This document shows positions 7,587-16,981 of a stretch of DNA of 61,297 nt, piece by piece. The stretch comes from Bacillota bacterium (GTDB lineage Bacteria; Bacillota; Clostridia; Saccharofermentanales; Fastidiosipilaceae). The number at the start of each line of letters is the position of its first letter. Within the stretch, counting starts at the first letter, position 1. Under the pieces are notes generated by a model that did no database searches, was not told the DNA's origin, and saw only the letters and a list, made by a program, of their open reading frames with translations. Location of the stretch: positions 1 through 61,297 of the forward strand of contig JAEWGS010000027.1 of the NCBI GenBank assembly GCA_023388205.1, read 5' to 3'. The position numbers were made by a program, and so were the translations under genes.

Positions 7587-10500
7587 ATAAATGTCTTGAT
7601 CTCAAAGGGCTTAATATCAAAGTGATACAAGCCTTCGCCCCCTTCAAGCTGCGTCTGCTCCTTTTCCTCTTGAGAAAGCGGGCGTTCGGTCAAATCCACC
7701 TCCTCGAAGGACGTGTAATCTCCACTCAGGCTCAAGCTTGCCCGCGCACGGCGGCCATGGGCTTCATAGACACGAATAATATCCGCATCAAGATCTTCAT
7801 GTGCCTTAACCACTTCGACCACGACGTTTTCGGTCTGACTCTCAGCCAAACTCAAATAGTTCGGCACGACTGTTGCGTCTTTGGCAAGCCACAAAACCTC
7901 TGACGGATTGTTCAGATCGTAGGCTGCGTCAATGATGTGCTTTTCACGGTAATCACCCGTATGCGGACGCAAAGAGTACACGAAGTGGTGCATCTCGATA
8001 TCCGCATCCGGATAAGGATCAACGCCCGCTTTGAGCATCGTCAGGCCGATCTCTTGTTCGTGAATCCCCACACCAAATTTGCTGTCATTTAACACAGCCA
8101 GTCCATAACCATATTCAGAGAAATCAAGCCACTTGTGGCAGCACACTTCAAAGCGCGCGCGATCCCAACTGGTGTTATAGTGCGTCTTTCGCGTCACATG
8201 GCCGTATTGAATCTCGTAGGTTGCCTCGTTGCTGTGAATATCTACAGGGAAATACAATTTGAGCATCTGCTGGTGCTCTTTCCAATCCACATCGTGCACC
8301 AAGTCCACACGTGCCTCGTTGTGATACAGGTAGACCGTCTGCTCAAGCAAGGATTCCTGATAAAGGTAGCGCAACTTCAAGGCCGTACGAATCGGGCCAT
8401 CTTCAATGAGCGTCGCGGATTCAAGCTCGTCGACTTCCCAGAATTTTTCTTTGTAATAAGCGTTCAGGTCCCATGCGTCAAAAGCGTGCGGCTTTGTCTG
8501 GTGGCTGACGATGCGATTGCCTTTTCGACCTTTGAGGATAAGTTCGCGCCCCTCTTTTTGATCATAGAGAGAATCAAAGCGACCCTTCGCATCGAAGTCA
8601 ATATGCAGATAATCGTTTTCAAGCGTATAAGGAAGCTGGATATTCTGCGGCGTAAAGGGCTCTACCTCACCAACTTCTTCCACCTTGAAACGCATAAAGC
8701 CCTTGCTCGGCAATTCATCAATCAAGCAAATCCACTGTCCTTGATAGGTCCGCTGAATGGGGTAACGCTTCGCTTCTAAGCCGTCATGCGGCACGAGTGC
8801 CACCGCTTCATAGCTGCGCTTGGCATCCAAAACACCCTGACCTTCGCCCAGATTCACTTCGTGGACGCTATGGCTGTCGTTGTAGTGGAAAAGCAAAAAT
8901 TCTCCGCAGCTCTGGCCGGCCTGCGCCTGCCCCATCGCGTCAAAAATCTTCGCCTTCATGCGATCGATGTCCGCAAAAAGCTGCAGGTATTCTCTCTTCG
9001 AGTCATCATATACTTGACCGATCGAAGACCCTGGCAAAATATCGTGGAACTGGTTGCGAAGCACAACGCGCCAGAGCAAACGAATTTCTTCATGGGGATA
9101 AGGGATCTTACAGAAGCGCTCCGCCATCACACAGAGAGACTCGAGGTTCGCAAGCGCAAATTCAGCTTTGCGATTCCAGCGCTTATTCCTCGCCATAGAG
9201 GTTAAAGTCGCGCGGTGATATTCAAAATAAAGTTCTCCGTCCCATACGGGCAGGGTCTTTTTCCCTTTGACTTCTTCAGCTAATTCATCAAAAAAGCGAC
9301 GCGCCGTTGAAAATTCCACGCGAGGCAGACCGTTAATGCCCTTTTTCATTCGACGACCGCGCTCAATCATCTCAGGCGTCGTACCGCCGCCGCCGTCGCC
9401 CCAACCGTAGCTCATGAGTACAGAATTGTTGAGTTCCTTGTTGCCATAACGCTGCCAAGCACCCTTGACCTGCGTCTCGTTCAACATCGCGTTATAGGTT
9501 GTAAACGTCCCCACTTCCGTTGGGAAAAGCTCACCCAAACGGCTGTATTCACGCGACGGTGAAAAATGTGTCAAGACGCGAGACCCATCAATGCCCTGCC
9601 ATTCAAAAGTATCACAGGGCATACGGTTGGTATCATTCCAAGCAATTTTGGTCGTCATGAAATAGTCCATGCCCGACTTCTTGATGATCTGAGGCAAGGC
9701 GGCCGAATAGCCAAACACGTCAGGCAGCCAGAGAATTTTATTCTCTTTGTTAAAGTGCTCACGGAAAAAGCGCAGGCCATAGAGGAACTGGCGCACCAGC
9801 CCTTCACCCGAAGTGAGATTACAGTCGGCCTCCAGCCACATGCCCCCTTCAACTTCCCAGCGGCCTTCTGCGACGCGCTTCTTGATTTCTTCAAAAAGTT
9901 CTGGCGCTTGTTCGAGCACATACTGATACAGCTGCGGCTGACTGGACATAAAGATGTAATCATCATATTCACGCATCAGCTGAATGACCGTCGAAAAGCT
10001 TCGAACCGCTTTATCCCTTGTCGTCAAGAGCGGCCAAAGCCAAGCGACGTCAATATGGGTATGTCCGACGGCCTTGACGACCGGCAATTTGCTCGCATCA
10101 CAATACTGATCGTAATAGCCTTCTTTAAGTTGCTTAGATGCAGCTCTCAGGCCCTCAAAAAAGGCCTCACTGTAAGGCTTTCTCAAATCCAAGCAATTGA
10201 CCGCATCATTGATCGCGTGGATCGATTCTAAATATTCTTTCGAATCCGGGTTGAGGAGTTCCAAGGTGCGGTAAGGCACACTCATATCCCAATAAAAAGC
10301 TTCGATCTCAGACTCACGAGGTGTCAAAGCCACACGCATGGTCAAACGACGGCCGTCATCTTCCCCGCTATAAGCGCGCAGAGACATCCGATGCACGCCT
10401 TTGAGATCTTCCGGCAACAAAGTGACATAACGATGGTTCGTGTCCAAAGCCTGGCGAATTTTGCCATCGACATAGACCGTAAACTGAGGATTCGTCGCTT

Positions 10501-10795
10501 CCCAACCCGTCCCCATATTCGTATCGAAGGTCACAGTCACCGTCCGCTTTTTCCAGGCTTCAGGGACTTCAAACTGAAAGTCAAACCAAGTCACGGTCTG
10601 CTTCTGTTGACCCCAGACCCCATCATCGGACCAAAGCGCCCAATTGGAACTGTCAAAATCCGCTCGATTTTGTGTGTCTAGCTCGGCGTCTACATATCGG
10701 ATCTCAGTAATCTTCTGCGCCTCATCTTGGCGCTCGATGAGTTTCTGTAGATCTATCAAAATCTGTCCACAACGCTCATAGAGCTTCAATAGCAT
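7571..10795 (-). CDS. Alpha-mannosidase, glycoside hydrolase family 38
   Basis: A GH38 enzyme that removes alpha-linked mannose by a zinc-dependent retaining mechanism. The 1074 residues begin with an N-terminal beta-sandwich (about 30-160), then the catalytic domain from about 238 with the metal site GHTHIDVAWLW (244-254) and the nucleophile Asp359 in WLPDVFGYS. A helical bundle and C-terminal beta domains follow. There is no signal peptide, so it probably acts in the cytoplasm on imported manno-oligosaccharides. AGGAGGT six bases ahead of ATG 10795 fixes the start. Single gene with its own terminator; no transporter adjoins it. The extreme C-terminus (MAKRR) lies in a 30-bp tandem repeat. 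Confidence 0.95.
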   Translation of the reverse strand: MLLKLYERCGQILIDLQKLIERQDEAQKITEIRYVDAELDTQNRADFDSSNWALWSDDGVWGQQKQTVTWFDFQFEVPEAWKKRTVTVTFDTNMGTGWEATNPQFTVYVDGKIRQALDTNHRYVTLLPEDLKGVHRMSLRAYSGEDDGRRLTMRVALTPRESEIEAFYWDMSVPYRTLELLNPDSKEYLESIHAINDAVNCLDLRKPYSEAFFEGLRAASKQLKEGYYDQYCDASKLPVVKAVGHTHIDVAWLWPLLTTRDKAVRSFSTVIQLMREYDDYIFMSSQPQLYQYVLEQAPELFEEIKKRVAEGRWEVEGGMWLEADCNLTSGEGLVRQFLYGLRFFREHFNKENKILWLPDVFGYSAALPQIIKKSGMDYFMTTKIAWNDTNRMPCDTFEWQGIDGSRVLTHFSPSREYSRLGELFPTEVGTFTTYNAMLNETQVKGAWQRYGNKELNNSVLMSYGWGDGGGGTTPEMIERGRRMKKGINGLPRVEFSTARRFFDELAEEVKGKKTLPVWDGELYFEYHRATLTSMARNKRWNRKAEFALANLESLCVMAERFCKIPYPHEEIRLLWRVVLRNQFHDILPGSSIGQVYDDSKREYLQLFADIDRMKAKIFDAMGQAQAGQSCGEFLLFHYNDSHSVHEVNLGEGQGVLDAKRSYEAVALVPHDGLEAKRYPIQRTYQGQWICLIDELPSKGFMRFKVEEVGEVEPFTPQNIQLPYTLENDYLHIDFDAKGRFDSLYDQKEGRELILKGRKGNRIVSHQTKPHAFDAWDLNAYYKEKFWEVDELESATLIEDGPIRTALKLRYLYQESLLEQTVYLYHNEARVDLVHDVDWKEHQQMLKLYFPVDIHSNEATYEIQYGHVTRKTHYNTSWDRARFEVCCHKWLDFSEYGYGLAVLNDSKFGVGIHEQEIGLTMLKAGVDPYPDADIEMHHFVYSLRPHTGDYREKHIIDAAYDLNNPSEVLWLAKDATVVPNYLSLAESQTENVVVEVVKAHEDLDADIIRVYEAHGRRARASLSLSGDYTSFEEVDLTERPLSQEEKEQTQLEGGEGLYHFDIKPFEIKTFMAKRR

Positions 10796-11260
10796 GCTAT
10801 ACCTCCTCGTCCTCTTTGCAAAAGCGCATGGCGATCATGCGGATTCTCCCCTGAAGTAGAACTTGTGCCAAAGGACTGCAGCCGTTCACCGTCGTCCACG
10901 GTCATTCTTCAAAGGGAGCTCTTGCCTGAGGCTTTGTCGGCGTTATGTTAACAAACCTAAGCGGTAAGAACTGTGAAAAAATATCTTTTTTTGAGTTTTG
11001 TCGCTTCGTTCAAGAAGCACCCATTTCTTCGAAGCATTTTGGTCGAATTGCCAGCATCTCAGGTCTTCCCCTAACTTTCCAAGCGCCCCCCGCATGTCGA
11101 CGGGCTTTTATCGCATGTCGGGCCGCTTCCCGTTTTTTGTCGAGCGGCTTCTATCGAGCATCCAGCAAAACCTCGGCTTTAATCAAGAACGCTCCTGCAT
11201 CCCCATCGCAACGAAGCCAATTCTTTCAAGCTGACGCCTTATATCCGGGCTCGTTCCGAG

Positions 11261-11317
11261 CTCGTCCGGCGCCGCAAAACTTCTCCGGCACCGCAGCGCT
11301 CGTCTGGCGCCGCAGAG
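11261..11317. repeat. Three imperfect 19-bp tandem repeats
   Basis: Units at 11261-11279, 11280-11298 and 11299-11317 share the core CTCGTCCGGCGCCGCAG with a few changes each. They lie in non-coding DNA between two divergently transcribed genes. Function unknown; most likely slippage duplication. Confidence 0.8.
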
Positions 11318-11425
11318 CGCTTTCATTAAAGTGAGCCTATTGATTAGGTCCCGCACACCTATCATTAGAACAATCAGAAGCTATAGGCAACCCGCATAAA
11401 TTTATAATCAAAACAATCGATAAAC

Positions 11426-11441
11426 TGTGGTAATATCCACA
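11426..11441 (+). promoter_or_regulatory. Candidate ald promoter with overlapping inverted repeat
   Basis: TGTGGTAATATCCACA is an inverted repeat with 5-bp arms (TGTGG/CCACA). Its centre reads TGgTAATAT, an extended -10 element. A repressor dimer bound here would block RNA polymerase. The predicted leader is about 40 nt and contains a small hairpin (CTCGC/GCGAG) next to the ribosome binding site. No good -35 box was found. Confidence 0.45.
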
Positions 11442-11481
11442 CATCCCCTCGCAAAAGCGAGATGTATTGCAAGGAGGCAAT

Positions 11482-12594
11482 ATGCGTGTAGGCGTACCCA
11501 CTGAAATAAAAAACAATGAATTTCGCGTTGCATTAACGCCCTCGGGAGTTCACGCCCTCGTCAGCCACGGCCACGAAGTTTTGATCCAAAAAGGAGCGGG
11601 CTTAGGATCTGCCATCAGCGACCAAGAATATATCAAAGCGGGCGCTCAAGTTTTGGAGAGCGCCCAAGAAGTTTGGTCCAAAAGTGAAATGATCCTCAAG
11701 GTCAAAGAGCCCATTCACTGCGAATATGAACTGATGCGAGAAGGGCAATTGCTCTTTACCTATTTGCATTTGGCCGCAGATGAAGCTTTGACCCACGCCC
11801 TATTGGAACGAAAGGTCACCTCCATCGCCTATGAAACGGTTCAGTTGCCAGATGGTTCTCTCCCTCTCCTGTCACCGATGTCTGAAATTGCTGGCCGTTT
11901 ATCTGTTCAGGTGGGTGCGAATGCCTTGATGAAATTTGCCGGAGGCAGCGGGACCTTGCTTGGGGGTGCATCCGGCGTCAAGAAAGGCAAAGTGCTTGTC
12001 TTAGGAGGTGGCGTTTCGGGACTTTGTGCCGCCCAAGTCGCACTGGGGATGGGCGCAGAAGTTCATGTCTGTGACGTCAATGTAAAGCGCATGCGCTACA
12101 TTGAAGAAATTTCAAATGGACAAATTCGCACCTTGTACAGTTCCGCTTTTGCCATCGAGGAAGCGCTCAAAGAAGCCGACTTGGTCATCGGATCCGTCTT
12201 AATTCCAGGCGCCAAAGCCCCTAAACTCATCACAAATGAAATGGTTAAGACCATGAAGCCCGGATCAGTCCTCGTCGATATTGCCATCGACCAGGGTGGC
12301 TGTTTTGAAGATTCACATCCGACCACACACGCAGAGCCCACCTTCAAGGTGCACGATACCTTGTTCTACTGTGTCGCGAATATGCCCGGTGCAGTGGCGC
12401 ATACGTCAACCTACGCCTTGACGAACTCAACGATGCGCTATTGTGTCGCGCTCGCCAATGATGGCTGGCGCAGCACCTGTCAGCAGCGCTCTGAAATCGC
12501 CAAGGGGCTGACCACACACGCAGGTCAGCTCTACTCACAGCCAGTTGCGGAGGCTCTAAACTTGCCCTTTAGCGATGTTCAAGCATTACTTTAG
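11482..12594 (+). CDS. ald: Alanine dehydrogenase
   Basis: Ald catalyses reversible NAD-dependent deamination of L-alanine to pyruvate and ammonia. The 370 residues begin MRVGVPTEIKNNE and show LKVKEP (substrate Lys), FTYLHLAA (catalytic His), the Rossmann motif LGGGVSG, and DIAIDQGG with the catalytic Asp; all expected catalytic residues are visible. ATG 11482 is chosen because AAGGAGG (11471-11477) lies four bases ahead; an in-frame TTG 15 bases upstream overlaps that site and is unlikely. It is followed by a terminator and then aspA in the same direction. Together they suggest alanine and aspartate catabolism. Confidence 0.97.
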   Translation: MRVGVPTEIKNNEFRVALTPSGVHALVSHGHEVLIQKGAGLGSAISDQEYIKAGAQVLESAQEVWSKSEMILKVKEPIHCEYELMREGQLLFTYLHLAADEALTHALLERKVTSIAYETVQLPDGSLPLLSPMSEIAGRLSVQVGANALMKFAGGSGTLLGGASGVKKGKVLVLGGGVSGLCAAQVALGMGAEVHVCDVNVKRMRYIEEISNGQIRTLYSSAFAIEEALKEADLVIGSVLIPGAKAPKLITNEMVKTMKPGSVLVDIAIDQGGCFEDSHPTTHAEPTFKVHDTLFYCVANMPGAVAHTSTYALTNSTMRYCVALANDGWRSTCQQRSEIAKGLTTHAGQLYSQPVAEALNLPFSDVQALL

Positions 12595-12606
12595 TTTTGA
12601 CTTTGC

Positions 12607-12640
12607 GGGAAGAGGAAGATCAAGCTCTTCCCCTTTTTTT
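12607..12640 (+). terminator. Intrinsic terminator after ald
   Basis: Stem GGGAAGAG (12607-12614) with CTCTTCCC (12625-12632), followed by a run of seven T. It lies directly after the ald stop and separates ald from aspA. Confidence 0.85.
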
Positions 12641-12653
12641 ATTGCACGCATTT

Positions 12654-12683
12654 TATTGAACACAGCCTATTATTGAACACAGC
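12654..12683. repeat. Direct repeat of 13 bp upstream of aspA
   Basis: TATTGAACACAGC occurs at 12654-12666 and again at 12671-12683 (17-bp period). It could be a regulator site or part of overlapping promoter elements (TTGAAC). The rest of the 12641-12855 gap shows a second loose repeat (TATCTAAAG-like) and no gene. Confidence 0.5.
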
Positions 12684-12855
12684 TTTTCGCGTGAAATTGA
12701 GGTGCACCCATTCATCTAAAGACGCGATGTTCTATTTATCTAAAGGACCTGACTAAAAGGGCTTTCAAAAATCACGGAAAAGCAATTGAGCACAAAGGAT
12801 AGAGGTGTTAGACTCTTTGAAAAGAGGTCAAAGACCACAAAAGCTGGAGGCAGGC

Positions 12856-14421
12856 ATGAAGCAAACAGCAAGCAAAGAAGCAGGACAAACGAGTCCAAAA
12901 CCCGTCAAGCCTTTTCCAATCAAGATCCGCATCCCGGAAATGGACGCAAACGGTCGGCCCATCTGCCGAGAGGGCTTTAGAATCGAGGAAGATTCAGTCG
13001 GGCCTCTCGAAATTCCTGAAACGGCCTACTATGGCATCGAAAGTTTGCGCGGCGCTTTGAATTTCCCAATCACTGGGCATTTGATGCACCCTGTTTTCAT
13101 TCGAAATCTCGCCAAGATCAAAAAAGCCTGCGCTATTTCCAACTACGTCTGCCAAGTGCTCAACGAAGAACGGATGCAAGCCATTTTGCAAGCCTGCGAC
13201 GAAGTGATCAGCGGTAAACTCAACCGCTATTTCATTGTCGATGAAATTCAAGGCGGTGCGGGCACATCTGCAAACATGAACGCCAACGAGGTCATCGCTA
13301 ACCGAGCCAGTGAAATTCTTTCTGGGCGGATCGGTGATCCAAGCGTCGTACATCCCCTGGATCACGTCAATCGTTCGCAATCCACCAACGATGTATATCC
13401 AACGGCTGGACGCCTAACGGCTCTAGACCTCATGGATGAGCTGTTTCCCACTTTAGAAGAACTCAAATCTATCTTTTTAGATAAATCGATCGAATTTGCT
13501 CAAGTCTATAAGATTGGTCGTACACAGTTACAAGATGCTGTGCCCATGCGCCTCGGTCAGAGTTTCATGGCCTACGCGCACGCGGTCGATCGGGATCTCA
13601 AACATCTGCGCGAAGCTTATCAAACGATGCTCACGATCAACTTAGGTGGAACAGCGATCGGGACCTCCGCCAATGCGCCTTCTGAATATGTGCGCACGGT
13701 TGTGCCCGAATTGAGCAACGTCACCGGGCATCCGCTTCGCCAAGCAGAGGACTTGATCGACGCCACACAAAACCTCAGCGATTTCGTCTTCTTGTCTGGC
13801 GCCATTAAAGCGGCCGCCGTGACACTGTCTAAAATTTCAAACGACCTGCGCTTGCTCTCTTCGGGGCCGCGCGCGGGCTTTGGTGAAATCAAATTGCCGC
13901 CTGTGCAAAATGGTTCTTCAATCATGCCGGGCAAAATCAATCCGGTCATCCCCGAAGTCGTCAATCAAGTTTGCTTTGCCATCGTGGGAAATGACACGAC
14001 GATTTCCATGGCCGTCGAAGCCGGACAGCTCGAGCTCAACGCCTTTGAGCCCGTACTTTTCTCCCGTCTTTTTAACTCGATTTACAGTCTGCGCACTGCG
14101 ATTCAGACCCTGTCTCAACACTGCGTCCGCGATATCGAGGCACGGCAAGATACCATCACCAACTTGCTCAATCGCTCGCTTTACGGCGCGACAGCGCTCT
14201 CACCTAAGCTCGGCTACGACAAATCCTCCGCCTTGGCCAAAAAAGCCTTGCTCACCAATAAATCGATTCGCGAAGTGGCCCTCGAAGAAGGTCTCTTGAC
14301 GGAAGAAGAGCTCGATCAGTTGCTCGACGTGCGCGGTATGGTCTTGGACCAGCTTGAAGAAATCGAAAAAGCGCGTCGCGATGAGCAAAAAGAAGACGGC
14401 GTTTCTCCACACCGTCTCTAA
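12856..14421 (+). CDS. aspA: Aspartate ammonia-lyase
   Basis: AspA converts L-aspartate to fumarate and ammonia. The family signature GSSIMPGKINP is present, along with AGTSANMNANEV, HVNRSQSTNDVYPTA and GTAIGT, all typical of aspartase in the fumarase/aspartase superfamily. Fumarase is less likely, given the aspartase-like AYYGIESLR entry, but only assay would settle it. ATG 12856 has GGAGG five bases ahead; a GTG 51 bases upstream lacks such a site. The 521 residues include an unusual N-terminal extension of about 40 residues (basic, Pro-rich) before the conserved start FRIEEDS. The homotetramer acts in the cytoplasm and feeds fumarate to anaerobic metabolism. Confidence 0.93.
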   Translation: MKQTASKEAGQTSPKPVKPFPIKIRIPEMDANGRPICREGFRIEEDSVGPLEIPETAYYGIESLRGALNFPITGHLMHPVFIRNLAKIKKACAISNYVCQVLNEERMQAILQACDEVISGKLNRYFIVDEIQGGAGTSANMNANEVIANRASEILSGRIGDPSVVHPLDHVNRSQSTNDVYPTAGRLTALDLMDELFPTLEELKSIFLDKSIEFAQVYKIGRTQLQDAVPMRLGQSFMAYAHAVDRDLKHLREAYQTMLTINLGGTAIGTSANAPSEYVRTVVPELSNVTGHPLRQAEDLIDATQNLSDFVFLSGAIKAAAVTLSKISNDLRLLSSGPRAGFGEIKLPPVQNGSSIMPGKINPVIPEVVNQVCFAIVGNDTTISMAVEAGQLELNAFEPVLFSRLFNSIYSLRTAIQTLSQHCVRDIEARQDTITNLLNRSLYGATALSPKLGYDKSSALAKKALLTNKSIREVALEEGLLTEEELDQLLDVRGMVLDQLEEIEKARRDEQKEDGVSPHRL

Positions 14422-14449
14422 ACTTTCTGAATGTAAAACACTTTTTCTA

Positions 14450-14484
14450 CGGTCCCCGCAGCTATCGTTGGGGGCCGTTTTTTT
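14450..14484 (+). terminator. Intrinsic terminator after aspA
   Basis: A GC-rich imperfect stem (14450-14456 paired with 14470-14477) is followed by seven T. It lies about 30 bp past the aspA stop and before the convergent ricT gene. Confidence 0.75.
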
Positions 14485-14524
14485 GAGCGCGTTTAAGCCC
14501 ACTTGCCCCTCATAATGAGTCCGC

Positions 14525-15640
14525 TTAGGCTTTTGCTTCTAAATCTGCCTGAGGATCGACCTGAGGGTCCACCTGAGGATCGAAACCGCCCACCCATTCA
14601 CTGCCTTCCAAAAAGACCGGTAACTCCTCGCTGCTATGGGTTTGGTTCGACACCATTTGCTGCTGTGCCGTCAAAGCTTTTTCCATGCGATCTTGACCCT
14701 TGCCACCACAACATGAGCCAGACCCACAGCCGTGATGCTTCTGATTCGTCTCTTTTGGATGGGCATTGGGCGTCTTCTCATCCGGCTCCACTTCGGCCTT
14801 TGCCGACTCAGACTTTTCTAAAGCGAGACGACCATAAGCACCGCCATTAAGCTCTGAAAAAGCGACAACTTCGCGCGGCAAGCTCTCATCGAGATACTCC
14901 ACCAAGCAGCGCTCTGCGAGCAAATTCAAAGACTTCACTCGCGCCGGCCCTTTGGGGGTTTCAACGCGCTCTCCTTGTTTGGGTGCGTACTTTCTCGCTT
15001 CGACATAAGTGTCATTTTCATAATTCAAACAGCAAAGCAAGCGTCCGCACATGCCCAAAAACTTATTTTGACTCATCGCCAGCCCCTGCTCTCTGAGCAT
15101 TTTCATATTGACTGAGGCCATCGATTTCAAAAAAGTCGAACAACAGACTTCGCGACCACAATGCCCCAAAGCACCCAGGCGGCCCGCCTCTTCACGGCTA
15201 GAAAGCTGTCTCATTTCTATACGCATATGGAAATAAGATGCAAGGTCTTTAACCAATTCCCTGAAGTCGATGCGCGTGTCCGTCATAAAATAGCAGATCA
15301 ATTTATTTTCACCCGAAATAAAATGAACCGATTTTAGATCCATTTGCAAACCGTGATCAGCGATTTTGGCGCGTGTAATTTCTAAAGCTTGAAGCTCTTG
15401 CGCCAGCATTTTCTCATGAATTTTTTGGTCTTGATCGTCTGCGAGGCGCACGACCTCACGCAAAGGTTGATGCACCATCTCATCTGGCAAAAGACGCGGT
15501 GCAAAAGCGACGACTCCATAATCTAAGCCGTACTCTGTATCCACAATTACGGGTGTTCCAATTTCACAAGGACAATCCGCCGGATCAAATTGGAAGATGC
15601 GGCCGCCTTGTCGAAAGCGAATCCCGACGATTTCTTTCAT
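14525..15640 (-). CDS. ricT: PSP1-domain protein RicT (YaaT)
   Basis: RicT belongs to the Y-complex (RicA/F/T), which carries iron-sulfur clusters and promotes RNase Y-dependent mRNA maturation in Bacillus. The 371 residues open with IVGIRFRQGGRIFQFDP. The conserved core reads FRELVKDLASYFHMRIEMRQL, given here in two pieces across residues 130-150, then the Cys-rich HCGREVCCSTFL and MCGRLLCCLNYEND. The C-terminal 90 residues are variable, with a second Cys cluster (CGSGSCCGG) and a short DPQVDPQVDPQAD repeat. ATG overlaps the holB stop (ATGA) and GAGG precedes it, indicating translational coupling. Last gene of the tmk-darA-holB run. Confidence 0.93.
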   Translation of the reverse strand: MKEIVGIRFRQGGRIFQFDPADCPCEIGTPVIVDTEYGLDYGVVAFAPRLLPDEMVHQPLREVVRLADDQDQKIHEKMLAQELQALEITRAKIADHGLQMDLKSVHFISGENKLICYFMTDTRIDFRELVKDLASYFHMRIEMRQLSSREEAGRLGALGHCGREVCCSTFLKSMASVNMKMLREQGLAMSQNKFLGMCGRLLCCLNYENDTYVEARKYAPKQGERVETPKGPARVKSLNLLAERCLVEYLDESLPREVVAFSELNGGAYGRLALEKSESAKAEVEPDEKTPNAHPKETNQKHHGCGSGSCCGGKGQDRMEKALTAQQQMVSNQTHSSEELPVFLEGSEWVGGFDPQVDPQVDPQADLEAKA

Positions 15641-16677
15641 GCTAATACCTCATGTATTTCCACCAATAAGGCAGAAATAGCTATTTCAAAGTTGACATAG
15701 CGAGCAAAATTTTGCTCCGTTTTTTGCAAGAACATATAAGCTTTTTGAAAACTCGCGTCCGGCCTCAGCTGAGAGACGAGCTGAAGCATGGGCGCCCTGA
15801 GATCACGATTCATCAAATAGTTCGCAGGCAAATCCTTATGCGCTTGTAGCAAGGCTAAATCGTGAAGCAAGGTGCTCAAAATCAAATAAAAGCGCGGCCA
15901 AGCTTCTTTGTACCCTTTTGAAACAAGCTGATACATTCGAGCGACCGCAAGCCCCTTGGCTTGTCTCACAAATTGCCATAGCGCCTGTGCAACTTCCCGT
16001 CTTTCGTCCCAAAACTGATCTTCTTCGAGAAGCTTCAACAACTTCCCTGGATTGCCTTCAGCAAAAGCCAAGGCTGGCAGGGCATAACGATGCTCCTGCA
16101 AGCCCTTGAGTTCCAATAATTCACGTAGCTGTTCGCCACTAAAACGCGGCAATTGAATCTTCCTGACGCGGCTTTGAATGGTCGGCAAAACCGTCTCAAG
16201 GCGCTCTGAAATCAAAATGAATCTCGTGAAGGCAGGCGGCTCTTCAATGCTTTTGAGCAGGAGATTTTGCCCCTGCTCGCTCAGCTGAGAAATATAAATG
16301 ATCCATACGCTATGTGCGCTGTACTGAGGGTGGAGCAAAAAAGACCGATTGAGTTCATCACGCAAATCTGCCATTGCGATTTGTTTTTTGCCGTCAAGCG
16401 CCTCAACGACATGCAAGTCCGGGTGTTGCTTCATCCGAACTTCTTCCAGCGTTGGGCCACCCATCCCTGCGAACAAAGATTGAGCACCTACAGATAAAAA
16501 AGCTGCCGCAACATGATCTGCCACGAAGCGCTTACCTAAACCTTCGTCGCCAATCAAAAGCAAAGGTTGTGGACGATCCGTCTTCAGGCAGGCTGCAAGC
16601 ATACGCTTTTGCAGCTGCCGCCCTAGAAGAGGCGCCAAATAAGTTTCAACATCACATGCGCTCAAAATATTCGACAT
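15637..16677 (-). CDS. holB: DNA polymerase III delta-prime subunit
   Basis: HolB is the stator subunit of the clamp loader. The 346 residues contain LLGRQLQKRML, a degenerate Walker A (GDEGLGKR, residues 43-50, with Arg where Ser/Thr is usual), HPDLHVVE, the SQLSEQGQNLLLKSIEEPP segment in two parts, and sensor 1 TIQSRVRKI. It lacks the Cys-rich zinc module normally found just before HPDL: that stretch has no Cys at all. The start overlaps the end of darA by 26 bp and has no clear ribosome binding site, so it is probably translated by coupling. Neighbours darA and ricT are its standard partners in Firmicutes. Confidence 0.92.
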   Translation of the reverse strand: MSNILSACDVETYLAPLLGRQLQKRMLAACLKTDRPQPLLLIGDEGLGKRFVADHVAAAFLSVGAQSLFAGMGGPTLEEVRMKQHPDLHVVEALDGKKQIAMADLRDELNRSFLLHPQYSAHSVWIIYISQLSEQGQNLLLKSIEEPPAFTRFILISERLETVLPTIQSRVRKIQLPRFSGEQLRELLELKGLQEHRYALPALAFAEGNPGKLLKLLEEDQFWDERREVAQALWQFVRQAKGLAVARMYQLVSKGYKEAWPRFYLILSTLLHDLALLQAHKDLPANYLMNRDLRAPMLQLVSQLRPDASFQKAYMFLQKTEQNFARYVNFEIAISALLVEIHEVLA

Positions 16678-16981
16678 TCGTCACAAACACCGTCGCGCCA
16701 CCGATCGTCACTTCCACCGGAAAAGGCATATATGTTCCACCCATAGATGAGGGGGTCACATTTGTATTGATCGACGCTTTGCGAGACGACGAATACTTGC
16801 GGATAATTTCCAAAACTTCATTCAGTTCTTCATCTTCAATGACGATCATCAAGGTCGTATTTCCTGCACGCAAAAAACCACCTGAAGAATTTAACTTCGT
16901 CACTCGAAAGCCACTTTTATTCATTTCCGCCATCAAACGGGCGCTATCTTCATCATGAACAATTGCATAGGTTAGTTTCAT
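16652..16981 (-). CDS. darA: Cyclic-di-AMP receptor DarA (PstA, YaaQ)
   Basis: A PII-like trimeric protein that binds the second messenger c-di-AMP. The 109 residues show MKLTYAIVHDED, GFRVTKLNSSGGFLRAGNTT, and IEDEELNEVLEIIRKYSS, all signatures of this family, and the length is exact. The long B-loop of classical PII proteins is absent, as expected. The gene lies in its usual place between tmk and holB and overlaps holB by 26 bp. The 193 bp between tmk and darA contain only a small hairpin (AAGTCT/AGACTT) close to the start. The downstream target is unknown in most species. Confidence 0.95.
   Translation of the reverse strand: MKLTYAIVHDEDSARLMAEMNKSGFRVTKLNSSGGFLRAGNTTLMIVIEDEELNEVLEIIRKYSSSRKASINTNVTPSSMGGTYMPFPVEVTIGGATVFVTNVEYFERM

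Larger units (their letters stand above)
10796..11481. other. Long intergenic region between mannosidase and ald
   Basis: About 690 bp carrying divergent control regions. An open frame at 10945-11334 was judged non-coding: no ribosome binding site, and an Ala/Ser/Arg/Phe-rich translation resembling no family. The region holds a GC-rich patch, a 19-bp triple repeat (11261-11317) and the ald promoter. A GTTAAC palindrome near 10945 may belong to the mannosidase promoter; nothing firmer was seen. Confidence 0.6.

Noticed and set aside
10945..11334. A 129-codon open frame upstream of ald
   Set aside because: No ribosome binding site, low-complexity Ala/Ser/Arg/Phe translation, overlaps the 19-bp tandem repeats and resembles no family; taken as non-coding.
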